Assembly (NCBI RefSeq): GCF_949628265.1
Contig: NC_088789.1
Coordinates: forward strand, 12,144,886-12,208,885
Length of the DNA: 64,000 nucleotides
Direction: 5' to 3'
From: Cloeon dipterum
Taxonomy: Eukaryota; Arthropoda; Insecta; Ephemeroptera; Baetidae
In this document: positions 25,872 to 38,172 of the stretch, in pieces
Position numbering within the stretch: position 1 is the first letter of the stretch
Layout: every line of letters begins with the position of its first letter
The notes under the pieces: generated by a model
Databases searched by the model: none
Told to the model about the DNA's origin: nothing
Seen by the model: only the letters and a program-made list of their open reading frames with translations
Made by a program: the position numbers and the translations under genes

Positions 25872-26275
25872 ACTTTTTTTTTTGCTCTTTTTATCCTTGT
25901 CTGTCCGAGGACCGGGAAGGGCGCGCACTGCACTAGCACGAATGCTGAAACCCGGGTCCCAATAACACCGCGAACGGATAACATGGGCGCACCAGGCCGC
26001 ACAGGGACCCAGCCCACTCAAGGGCCACTTGCCTCTGCACCGAGGACTGCATTGAAACGCTAGACATTTGTCCCATGAAGCCAAATCACGCATGCTGGAA
26101 AGGTGCAAACCAGCAAGTAGCGAGTCGGCGCCGGTGCGCCTCCCAGCCCGTCGAGCAATTTGAGCAATTCGAGTCACTAAACTAACCACTTTTTGCCATC
26201 TCTGACATTGGGTAGCCAGTATTAGATCTCCGAACTGCTCAAATACCTCACATTGCTTTGAACTTTAACTTTGAG
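25872..26275 (-). repeat. Dispersed SINE-like repeat, copy 2
   Basis: Nearly collinear with the copy at 60238-60548 in opposite orientation. Shared blocks include CCGGGAAGGGCGCGCACTGC, GCGAACGGATAACATGGGCG, GCATGCTGGAAAGGTGC and GTCGGCGCCGGTGCGCC. One end is A-rich on the minus strand, consistent with a retroposon 3' tail, so I assign minus. About 85 extra bases (to 26275, CCAGTATTAGATC region) are shared with the copy at 59285. A long frame is open along it on the minus strand (see findings). Confidence 0.8.
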
Positions 26276-27037
26276 TCCATTAAAAATCATTTAACAAAGT
26301 TGATTTACTTGTCTGCACCATTTATTCGCTTAATGGCTTGAATTTAATCTGACGATTATTCTTTGAAAGCTTGCTTGCTGCTGAAAGGCAAAATAAGTTT
26401 TCACTTAGCATCATGAAGCAGTACAGTACAGTACATATACGCACTTTTTGCGATTGTTCAATTGCAGACGCGCAAAGTTTTATGAGTTATTGAGGCAGAC
26501 GGTTAATTGAAATGAATTCCGTTTTATAGCTTCATAACAAAACAAAGCAATTTGTTAAATGACTTCTTTCGCCAGCAGTGCCGCAGGCCTTTGACTGCTT
26601 TGATATACGAACAATGACACGCAACATTTTTTTGTTGTTATGTGGGGCCAAAATGAGTTTTATGTTTTTCAGCAGCCTCGAATTGGGCTTATATACTCCC
26701 TTTATGACCATTTGGACTTACTTTAAATAAGACAAAAACAAAGAGCACAGATGAGAGCGAAGAAGAAAGTACACGCACGCTGGGCTTGTCCTCAGTCTAC
26801 ATCCCCACAGCGCTTGTTTCAAAAATTCATTTCACAAAGTAGGCGCAGCAGACAAAAGAGTTTATGCGCGCCTTTTTTCATTGTGTACTCGTAAAATAGG
26901 TAGGCCAGAAAGGAAGAAGCATAAAAATTTAAATGCTGAAACTCATTCCAGCGTCCTCACCTGCTAGCTGGGAAAGCGAGCACGCGCGACATACCTGCGG
27001 GAAACAGCCCCACAAGGTGTGACTCGACCTCTTTTCC

Positions 27038-27041
<4 letters not shown>
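26276..27041. other. Gene-free stretch
   Basis: AT-rich with a small CAGTA triplication near 26420. No gene seen. Confidence 0.4.

Positions 27042-27069
<28 letters not shown>
27042..27069. repeat. (CT)14 microsatellite
   Basis: 28 bp of alternating C and T. The Arg-Glu repeat frames on the minus strand are artefacts of it. Confidence 0.95.
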
Positions 27070-27070
<1 letters not shown>

Positions 27071-27630
27071 GCTACTTGTGTTGTGTGCATAAAGTGTGAC
27101 GTCAAAGCCTTCGTGCTCCACTCGCAGTGCAAAAAGGCCTCTTGAACAAAACAAAAGAATAGCTAATTTTACTGAAAATATCTTATTTTCCACAATGCGC
27201 GCACCTTGAAGGAGTAATTGTAGTTTCTACCAAGACTTTAATATGAACTTACTGTCAACATAACAACCGATTCTAATTATAGAGATGAAGAATTAAGTAA
27301 AAAATAGGCTTATTTAAGGACATTACTTATCGTCTTAACTGGGACACTGTCCAGGAGACAAAGTCATAACGTATCCAATATAATTTTTGAAATATTTACC
27401 CTTAAAATGAAGTTTTATTCTTTATCTTCTAATTTTTACAGTCTAAAAAATTATGGCCTATGGCATTTCAATTATCCAGGCCTTTTCTCTATCTAAATAA
27501 ATAATAAAATAATACCCGTTGGCTCGCGTCGTTAAGGCATTGCTAGCAGTGTCAAGGCAAAAAGAATATAGTTGAGCATTTCGGGGAACTGTTACTGATT
27601 CTAATTACTATAACAGATCAAACATTAAAT
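27070..27630. other. Gene-free stretch
   Basis: Nothing supportable is seen. Confidence 0.4.
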
Positions 27631-27695
27631 AGTTCAACGGGCTGGTAGGCGCGCCGGCGCCAACTCACCACTTGCTGGTTTTCGCACCTTTCCAG
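27631..27695 (+). repeat. Dispersed SINE-like repeat, fragment (copy 3)
   Basis: Matches one end of the family: GTTCAACGGGCTGG, GGCGCGCCGGCGCC, CCACTTGCTGG, then CACCTTTCCAG. Same orientation as the copy at 60238. Only about 65 bp remain. Confidence 0.7.
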
Positions 27696-30600
27696 AGTCT
27701 CGCTTAACTTTGTAAGCCAAAATCATAGATTCAATATGTTAATATTTGTTGTTCTTTGAAAACCATATTGATATAGTGTATTCAGCAGTACACCTGTATA
27801 TATAACAAATACAGTGCGAATCGATTCTCTCTCTGAAATTTTGAGGATACACGGGTTTTTCTATCCCTTTTTGAGTACGTTTTTTACAGAACATAAAATT
27901 ACCGTAAGATTTTTACAACCCAGTTTATTTCAATTATTTGCAAATTTTTAAAATTTCATATGCCCACCTCCAACAATCTATCGTTTTCTCTAGATCATCG
28001 ACGTTATTTGCAAAGTAAACTATGGTGGTGAATGCAAATGATTCACGGGGTCGGCGGGGTGTCTGCCCATAGGGGGAACAGTGTAGGTGGTCCTTTGCTT
28101 TATTTATTGCGCCGGAGAGAGGTCAAGCAGTCGGATATCTGTGTCACTTGCAATCGCCATAAAACCAATGGATTGAAGTTATTGTAGTGGCCAGTGCGCC
28201 CATAAAACTACATCACCGACCGGGGCCAGCGGCTCTCCTGTTGTGTTCATTTGTTGAAATATCGCTGCTTTTTATGGCGAAACTCGCGATGCCGCTGCAT
28301 TCCTACTCGGCCAACTCTTCCTCCTTGCAGACTCAAAGAAATATTGACTCTCTAACGTACTCCCTTGCCACGCAGTTATTTCATCGCTCAAGGGTAGCAG
28401 CTAGGGACAACTCAATGACGCTGTTCAAACTGACATTTGCAAGGTTATTGGCAAATAAAATATTTACATGATCATCTGGTATGAGAGGCTAATTACGTCA
28501 AGTGCTCAAAAACCACAGCATTGTTCTCGAAGAATGTTTCAAGGAAACTTAACTTATTTCTTCACGTTTACCTCAATTTTAATGTGTTTTAAATCAAAGC
28601 TATATTTATAAATGGCTTTTCATTCCATTAGTGAATTAAATGAAGATATATTTATACCGGAGAAACTGATTTCCTCGTTGACATCATATGGCATTTATTC
28701 TCGACCAGATTCCGTGCCTTAATTTATGAGTGTACCTTTGTTGGCTCCAAAATACAAAAGTTAAATTATTATATAATAATGCAATGTTTGATCTGTATTT
28801 TTTCTAAATGGCTACAGAATAATTGAAGTAATAAATGTTTTCAAACAGCAAGAAGTGAAAATTACAGACTTAAAGTTCTAGTCATATCCTTTTATACCAT
28901 TTTACTGTTCGTGTTTTATTTGCCACTGGAACTAGCTTAACAGAGTCGAGCGGCAACAAAAGAAAGTGCGATGACAAGCAGATCTTGTTCTATTCCTAGG
29001 CACTAATATAATTACCATTGCTGCAGCTCTCACGAGCAGTTAATGGTGCTCATGTTGGGATTAATATTTTATTTGACGGAGCAGCCGACACGTCCCCAAG
29101 AGGACCGCCGTTATTTTTCAGCGCTGTTCCCGTCATATTAGTTCCAAGAGCCGACTTTAGTCGAGATGGAGTGCTAATCTCATTTGTCAGACGCACACAT
29201 ACAGTCCTCCCGGCGGACTGCTTGATCACCTGAACGTGTTGCAAGTGGCGTGGCATCATTTTTGCGCTCGTAATGAGTAGGAAGCGAGACTGAATATTCA
29301 TGAGGCAATGGCCGCCCGCTTTTTTTGGACAGAAGGCGTGCTCGCCGACTGGCTCTCTCGCTCTCACTCCTCTCTGACAGAGCCACTCTCAACTTTGTTT
29401 ATCTTGCCGTAGTAATCCTGGCGAGGGCACTCCAAAGAGGCTCGAGTGCGAGACATTAAAGGCACTTTGTAGTCGCTCTGCTCAAAGTTGAATATTCGCC
29501 GCTCGCCAACGCCTTCGCCGCCTTGTCGAAATCGCACTCTGCTCACTCGCTGGACCAAATTGGCACTCTTTCTGATTTCAGCTTCTTGCCTAGAGAGATT
29601 GATTTTAATTTTCAGCAGTTCGGTAAAAACACAACATTTTCTGCTAAAAACTTGGTTTTCGGCTATTTCAGATTTCAATTATGTCTCAAAGCTTACGAAT
29701 TCCTTGTCTCTCGTTAAAGAAACGGACAATTTTTAAGAAATTCGATTCCTGTTTTCAAAGTATGCAACCGGGAGGACATGAGTGTTTCGACGGCTGCCGA
29801 CCGATCCTTCGTCAACTGAATTTGTCAAATAACTTTTGATACAATCAATATCAATGGCTAAATTGCCCAAAAGATCTATACCCGACTTATGTCTACCATA
29901 ATCACTATTTGATAAACAGAGATCCTGACTAATAACTAAAAATAAAGTTCCTCCTAAAAGGGTTAATTTTTAAGCACAAATATAATTTATTCATTATGTT
30001 TGGCCATGGAGGCATTTTAAGTTATTTTACTACGAGTAAAAGAGACAATTGCACGCCCACTTCAGCAGATTTGCTGGAGTGATAAAGCTGAGCCGTTGTG
30101 AAAACACTCAGCCTCATCGAATTAACAGCTTTGCAGACGGAACTAGACAACACACATTTGCGCACGCAAAATAAATAAGCTTGCAGCACGATGTGACGGG
30201 TGTGTGATGTGCAAGCGTGCCCAAGCAAAAGCAGAAATATAATTTATTAAAAAAGGACTCAAAGTCTCAGAGTGCTTGCGAAATAGACACGGGAGAGAGA
30301 TAAATCGTGCATAATGCGCGCGGACGGAATCGCCGAGAAAAGAGCCGTGCGCGCACACATCCATTCTAATAACCGTAATAGAGCTGGGCAATTTCTCACG
30401 AGTACTAGATTTTGCCCAGCGACGTCCATCCTCGACCGCACAAGTGAGAGGCCTCTCATTCTCAGTGCAGCAAAGAGCGAGCGACACAGACGTTGTGCAA
30501 TGCCATCCCTTAATTAATGCTCTTCTTGTGCAAATCAAAAACAGGCACTACAAGTGGGTCGCTGGTCGCCTCATTGTGCTTATTGGAACGTGTCGTGACT

Positions 30601-33525
30601 CTGCAAAATTATATCGGAAGGATTGCGAAGCCTGTGGAATGGGTTCTATTGTCGAATAGAAAAACATGTAGTTTTGATTTAAAATGTTTTTTTTTAAAGT
30701 TCAAGACACACTATCCGCAATCTTGGAATGCTCAGTTTGATTGAGGCTTTCTTCAGTCGAGAAACGCATTTTATGCGGCAAAAATAAAAAATATGACATG
30801 TTCTCTTTACTACTATGCCTTTGAGCTTATAATTCCTCGACATGTTTTGCTACCCTAACAATAATAGATGATAGAGATACACGTTTTCACCATTTTTTAA
30901 TTTAATATCGTTTGTTTAGGGCACCAGTCAGAAGTCGAGGAAAATAAAATCCCAACGATTCACTATGTCAATAAAGAGTCCCGATTTATTTTTATTTGCT
31001 GCATTTTGGGGAACTGAAACAATAATAGAATTTAGGCACTGCCAAATCAAATCTGCAAGTTTAAAGTGAAATTTGATCAAATCATAAATTAAATAAAAAT
31101 GCCCCATATCTGTGCATTATTGTGAAGCAACAGTCAGCAAGTGAAGTAAGAAATCAAAGGTAAAGCTGAAACTGGAATTCAAGCTTAGGCTCTGATGGAC
31201 TACCTCATCAACGTTAAAGTGACACAACTTGCACATCTGGAGAAGTTGCCTGAAATCAGCACGCTTAACTAAATGCTTCTCGCCTCTGCAAACAGGATAC
31301 CCATTTGCCTTAGCACGAAACTTTTTCGCGGCAGCCACCACGATGCGATTAGATCCAGAGGATGTTGATCAAACTTTTGGTTTGGAAACGCTCCACGAAA
31401 CTTCTTACTTCACGGGATTGAACGAAACTTTTCAACATGAAGCCGCAAGCAAGAAGGCAGGCTGTTTAAATATTGTCAAATTTTAACTGCCCAAAATTAT
31501 TAGTCTATATAGTGCATAACATCTCAAAGGAACCACAACAACAGAAAAATGAACTAACATCGCTCAAATCAGCATTTTTGAACTGACTTAATCAATATAG
31601 TTTGAAACATGTCTTTGCATTGTGCACTGAACATAAGTAACATACATAACCGATGAATTGTATAAATTTTGCTCACGTTGCCCCCTAATAGTATGTACGT
31701 ATATAATTTTATATAATCTTCATCGTAACTTGATGAAAATACGTGAAATTTATCATCACTTGCACACCTCTTTATAGGCTCAGCAATGAGTTCTACCAGT
31801 CGATTTCAATGCGATTCAGAATCCAAACAAATTATTCCTGTGATTTTTAATTTTGTCTTGCAGGCAAAAGGCCGGAGTGAGTTGAATAGGAGGGGGTAAA
31901 CTGGCCAGTGTAAGACCAACGGGATGATTTTCTTTTCAATCAAAATTTCTCTCTAATTACCGCCAATCCTTTGTAGATTTTTTTTCTGAAAATTGGTAGC
32001 ATTGCTGTTGCGTATAGGAGCAGGCAACATGCTGTGCTTAGTAAATTAGTATCTTCTACCCACAAAGCAAGGATGTTGACTACTATGCAACCTTCTCAAG
32101 AGTAAGGCGGCCAGAGGCTTGCAGGGCCCTGATTCTAAGGCCTGAACAACCAATTTTTCAGAATTAACACAGAATTATAAAAGTTAACAGAATCAATTTC
32201 TCTGATGAATGGTTTTTTCTATGTTGTGTCTTATGAATTTTGCTATCACTATTTTTTCAGTTCAGAAACATGATTTTCTTTGAAGTTAAGTTTCTGATTA
32301 CAGATGTTTGAGTGAACTGGGTACATATGTAGGTTGTTAATGTATATCGATACCATTCTGAGAGCTAAGAAATGACTATCTCGTGTTAATAATTAGATCG
32401 AAATAATTATGTCACACGTCAGTGGCGTTGACGGCTATTTTTCCACTCAATCGACTCAATCATGCAAATAAAATCAGCCGTTGCATTGTAATTTGACGGT
32501 GGGCGTGTTAACCCGACACACTGCAGTGTGGAGGCGAGAGAGAAAGAGCTCTCGTCTTTTTGATGCGGCATTACGCGGCGTGACTGGCTGTCTTTAAATT
32601 CATTATTGACGCAGCGCGCCTCTTCTTTTCTCGCCTTCCTTGCTCTCCGTCAGAGCAAACGGAGCTTTTTATTGGGGATAATTAAAAGCAATTGCTCCTG
32701 CAGGAGGCACGAAAAAAGCAGCAGCAGCGGCGGCGCAGCCGAGAGCGGCTTAAGCGTCCTGTTAAGTGCGCCCGAGGTGAAGTGTTCTCCGTCGGCGATG
32801 TTTTGGGCGCGCACTCGCATTAAAAATTTAGCCATATCAGATTTAACGGTCGAGTAAAAAGCGGCAATAAGAGGCCGACTGGTCGTCGTGTCCCTTTTTA
32901 TTGAATGCGACAGCCAGCCAGCCAGCAGGATCGTCTTCCAAAAACACGACGCCAAACAATTTCGCAGGGACTGGAGATTTGCTCAGGACCATTTTTTGCT
33001 CTTGTTCGCTCGTTAGTCGATCGCTTTTTCGCAAAGCTGCGACCGTCGGCAAAAATTTATTCGTAAGCCATTAATTTTTACGGCTCAATACGCGCGCGCT
33101 TCCATGATGATGACACTCAAATCAATTGCTGCGCAGGTGAATTATGTGAATGAGTGGCCACCGGCGCAGCGAGATATAAAAAAGAAAAAAGTTGTGTTCT
33201 TTCCTCGATTTATTTATGTGCTTCAAACTCGGGGATATTTAGATAAGTTGTCAAAATAAAAAATCACTCACCATTTCACAAGCTATATTTATATATTTAT
33301 AGAATTGCGAGGCTTCGCGGGCAAAACCGAGCATTCACTCTTATGAATTTTGTGAAATCATACAGTTAGAGCAGGTTATTTAAAGCTGTTTCATTCACAG
33401 TAATGGTTGCCGGTATCAAAGTAAATGATTGGAACAAATTTTATCGCAGAACACTTGGATTTTTTGGATAACAACCAAAACAGAAATACTTAGGGGCGTA
33501 TCAGTCGTATCACATCATGATCAAT
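27696..33525. other. Gene-free stretch
   Basis: No supportable gene over nearly 6 kb. Alternating AT-rich and moderately GC-rich blocks occur, as near 28.2, 29.0-29.5, 30.3 and 32.6-32.9 kb. Frames at 31222-31486 (+) and 31117-31341 (-) overlap each other and show no recognisable motif. Confidence 0.4.
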
Positions 33526-34794
33526 GTCATGAATAGGGTTGGGAAACTTGACGATCGACTATTTTTTCTGTGCTCTATTTCTTTCCAAAAACATGAAATC
33601 TTCACGAATCATGAAAAATGATGACGATTGACACCTACTTAAAATCGTCTAAAACCGTCTAAATTGCCAAAAATCGTCTAAACCCGCCTGAAACAGTCTA
33701 AAACCGTCTAAAATCCCCCAAAATAGGCCGTTTGCTGGGGAAATTCTCATATTTTATAATATAACAGAATGCAACGTCGATATGCCGCGATTATCTAGGA
33801 TCCCAGAGCCATCTCTGCACGGGTGGATTTTTTCACCCGCACCCAGCCATGGAATTCTTAATTTTAACCCTCACCCGCGGTGACGTGTGTTCCAAAAACC
33901 CGCAACCGCATTACCGAAACCCCGAATCTTCATATTATAAATTTTGCTATTCACCAGTTGCATGAAGGCCTTAGTGTTCGAAGCCGCCACCAGATGTCGC
34001 CAACGTATACTTTCGTAATAAATTTAATTTTAAGGCACTTTCCGCTGCGATTTCAGACTCAATCCTGCATTCGTCACTTAATTTATTTTCTTTTGACGTG
34101 CTAAAAACCAAAATCAGTCCAGCCATTCGCCGTAGAAACGTCGGAAAATATTTTAAATTTATAAAATAGTTTTTCACGATTCTACACCGATTAGCTTAAC
34201 CGATATTGGTTTTCAGCACGTCAAAAGAAAGAAAATTAAGTGAAGAATGCACGGTGGTAGGATTAAGTCTGCAAGTGCCTTAAAATTGAAAGTATACGGT
34301 GGCGTCATCTGTTGGTAGCTTCACAAAATATTTCATGGTTTTTAGTGCATAAACCCGCAACCGCACCGCACCCAACAGAAACGACAAAAAAAAATTAAAC
34401 CAACCCGCCACGCGGTGCAGATAACCGCGGGTTTAAACCCGCACTCTTATACCCGTGCAGTGCTCTATTAAATATTTCGTCGGTGGTGTCATTTGTGTGA
34501 CAAAAAATAATAAAAATTAATCGTATAAGTACATTTTCCTGCTTTTACCAAGAAACTTTGGTAATATTTAAGTGAATTATTTGGCCCATAATTTGAATAA
34601 TTGAAAGATAAACTCAAAAATGTTGAAAATGCATGAAATTGGCACCAGAAATCAGCCTACTCAAAACCGTCTAAAACCGTCTAAATCACCAAAAACAGTC
34701 TAAAAAACAGTCTTTTTGAGGGCAAAAAGCGTCTAAAAATAGTCGACTATTTTGCACAATAAAACAGTCTAAGTTTCCCAACCCTAGTCATGAA
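33526..34794. mobile_element. hAT-type non-autonomous DNA transposon with nested foldbacks
   Basis: The element is 33534-34786 (1253 bp), flanked by an 8-bp duplication GTCATGAA at 33526-33533 and 34787-34794. The ends are inverted: TAGGGTTGGGAAACTT on the left and its complement on the right. The 8-bp duplication and TAGGG terminus fit the hAT superfamily. Subterminal regions hold many short CGTCTAAA-type motifs, likely transposase-binding arrays. Further inverted arms lie inside: CTGCACGGGT near 33815 against its complement near 34455, and a larger inner palindrome centred near 34160. No transposase frame is present. Confidence 0.9.
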
Positions 34795-37290
34795 TATAAA
34801 TTTGGTATAGTAGTAGACTATGCAAACGTAAAATTTTTATTTTTGAAATTGCAGTGCTCAGTATGACGATAAACTACTCCTGCAAATAACGTAATCTGTT
34901 TTCCCGAAATTTTGAAAAATATCTACTATTATTCCATTAAATTTTTAATTTTGTATGCATAAAAATGATTATAAATGACTAGCAAAAATATCGAAAATAA
35001 GATTGATATATTGCACTAAAATAGTGATTTCAATTTTTTGCGATGAATCAGCAATCAATATAATCTTATATAGTTCCAATATTTAACTAGTTCACAAACA
35101 CAACGTTCGAAATAACATTATTTATATTTTTAACATTCATATTTAGTGAGAGGAAATAAAATATTATACACCAAGATTATTAAACTCTAACTTTGAAACC
35201 TTTCTACTAACTTAAGAAATTTAAATTGGAGTGCGTGGGAAACTGCAGAAGGCATCTCGTACGAGTGAATCAAGAACGAGGGTGGTATTTATAGCTTCTA
35301 TCAATAGCTATTCAATCTTGAGATCTATTATTAATCTCGTGTACTAGCTTTCAATTATTCTGTTTCGAGCAATGACTGTGGGGCCTTATTCGCAAAAACA
35401 ATTTGATGCTGATGCTGGCAGTAAACACGGCACCAAGAGACTCGTGGCGGATTAGGCTTTCGATCCTCTGGAGGGCGAGAAAGGCGATATCAATAATTAA
35501 TTAGGCCGAACACTGCTGCGTGCGTCATATTTACACGATTCCGGCTGGGACCCGGTGGCTGAGAACACTGCCGAGTTTGCCAATTCCAGTGCGCTAATTT
35601 CTGTTTGATTGCACATTGGGGCTTGTGCAGCACAATTAAACGCAAATATGGATTTGCCACACTCGACTGCACTGACGAAAGCAAGTTGCATATTATAATT
35701 ATTACCAGATCAGCTGACTGGCCCTGTAAAATTACACACTCGACGGCACCGCGCCATATTCGACACGTGCGACGTAATCACCTGCCCTGACTGCATTAAC
35801 ACATATAATATTATAATTCCGGCTCCGATGTAATTAAGCTAGTCGCTAATTTTGCCGTGTGCTAATCTCGTCCTTGGATGGTAAAATAGGTCGGCTTACT
35901 TACCAACGGTAATCGGCCGCGTATCGAGACTGCATAATTCATTTCCTTTAATTGTGACGAGAGGAGCAAAGCTGCTCTGCTGGACGGGATTTGTTTAATG
36001 GGGCGGAAGTGTGAAATGCACATTTCAATCCGCTCGGCGGTGGCACGGCCAAGTGAAGTGAGCAAGGAGATTTGTTGGAATTGCTGCGGCGCAAAATGCT
36101 AATTTGCAAAGTGGATTTCACAATTCTTCGCAGACTGGTCTGTGTGAGTTGCGGTGTAAATCAAATAATTCAGGTCAATTTTTCAGTTTTCAACAGAGGA
36201 GTGCAGAGTGAGTTACTCGTGCGTGTTTCATTTTATTCCAGACCAACAGTTTCATAATATTATGAAAAATTGTCTGGATGATAAAAGCTTGTATTTGCGT
36301 AGCTGCTTGTTTTAAAATTGGAAAACCATTTTTTAACCCAATTTAAAGCTTGTGAAAAAGAAAGACATTATATTTATTTATTTCATCGATATCAAAATTA
36401 CAAAAAAAAAGTGAAAAGGGAACATCGGCAAATCAAAAGACAGTCGAGCCGACAAGGCCTACGCTAAAGCACATTCACAACACGCTAAAATTTTGCCACA
36501 AATGAAATTTGAGATGTGATGGAAAATGTTCAAAATGTCGGTCTTGGATTTTTAGTTAAACAAATGCTTTGTTCCTAAACAAATTTTTCCTTCACAACCC
36601 TTTGAATTATATGTTCGTTCTGAAGAATGACCTCGATTTTAAAAGTGTTGTGTGCTGAGTATAAAAATTCCCTGTCACTGCCTAGGGAGCACTTCCTGGC
36701 GTTTGCCATGAAATTTTTATGCCGGGAAATGTGGACATGTATGCTGCAAATTGAGCATAAGGTGCTGCACGGCATCAGCATAGCACATCAGGGGCGTTCA
36801 GCGGAAGAGGGCAACTTTGCATCCGACGTCGTTGAGCAGCGGAGGATAAGTGATTCGGCTAAGTCGGGCGCATTTGTCACGTCACGGGGTTATTGCCGTA
36901 TCATAACATGCATCATCCCCAGGGGCACGTCTCAGGGCAATTTAACTCCGCCCGATGATGCCAGCGGGCGGCGAGTTTTATTAAAATAAAAAATCAGCAT
37001 CTTTCACACCGCGCCGCTGTCGTGCCCGCCCGCAAACGTGCCGCATGAAAATTAGGCGATGATTTTTCATGCGCACGCCGTTTTCGTCATAAAGACGGTC
37101 GCGCAGGGCCCCTTTCTCCTCTCTGCATTACATAAAACTCAGATGCAGCAGCCGTTTATATTTTTAATGTGTGGCGTCTCGTATTTTTCTCTTTCTTTCT
37201 CCCCGTTTTTCAGCAGCACCGAGGGCGTGATCACAGCTACGAGGCGGCTTCTAGCATCTGACAGTGCAGGTACTGCAGGGGAATCCTTCA

Positions 37291-37294
<4 letters not shown>
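34795..37294. other. Gene-free stretch
   Basis: No supportable gene. The 120-codon frame at 36627-36989 (+) has no recognisable feature. Confidence 0.4.

Positions 37295-37385
<91 letters not shown>
37295..37385. repeat. (TC)n microsatellite
   Basis: About 85 bp of pure TC to 37379, ending with a TATC interruption. It is complementary to the (GA)n tract at 38091-38171. The poly Ser-Leu frames are artefacts. Confidence 0.97.
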
Positions 37386-38086
37386 GATTTTTTTCATTTT
37401 TGTTACTAATGTCTTCAATCTACACAACAATTTTCCTTACTGTAATTATATTGCATAGGTTGCAAATGCATAGGTTGTAATTCGAAATCATTGATGGATG
37501 GATATCGGTTTTTCAAGATTCTTGGAATCCACATTAATCTCTAACAATGAAAAAAAGATATAAATCAATTTAAAACCAGACTAAAGTTTTGAAAGGATAT
37601 ATACAGAATGTGGGTTTCCGAATATAATTTCTAAATTTAATCTTCTGCTTTTTTAGTCCTCTCTAATCTCTTTGCAGCTATTTTTTCTGGTCTACCATGA
37701 CACGTCGGAGCAGAATTTATGGTTTACACATACAGAAATCTTGGAGCTTAGATATCGCAAAAGACTCCTCCATATCTTCAGTTGTGATCACCGTTGGCCC
37801 CTACAATATTTCCCCATTTTCCCGGGAAATTTTCCTTCACTTCGAGAAGGGGGTGCGAAATGGCACACCCTCTCTGCCATTGAAAGGAGCAAAAGCCAAG
37901 ATCCCCTCCGGTCGTAAATTTTTCCAAAGCGCGCCTGATTGTTTTAAAACACGCCAGAGAATGTTTGAAAACTAGCATCTAGAACTGTTTGAACAAACTT
38001 TCCGTCCGGGGAGAGCAGCGGCTAAATTATTAAATTCTGGAATCCGCAAAAAGGAACGAGGAAATAATCATTGGCTATATAGATAG

Positions 38087-38090
<4 letters not shown>
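37386..38090. other. Spacer between complementary TC and GA tracts
   Basis: 705 bp without a convincing gene. Two overlapping plus-strand frames at 37672-37975 lack any recognisable motif. Confidence 0.4.

Positions 38091-38171
<81 letters not shown>
38091..38171. repeat. (GA)n microsatellite
   Basis: About 81 bp of pure GA, preceded by AGATAGAGAG. In insects GAGA tracts can bind GAGA-factor-type proteins, but no promoter is visible here. Confidence 0.97.

Positions 38172-38172
<1 letters not shown>

Noticed and set aside
37059..37458. Frames with long Ser-Leu repeats
   Set aside because: Read through the (TC)n microsatellite.
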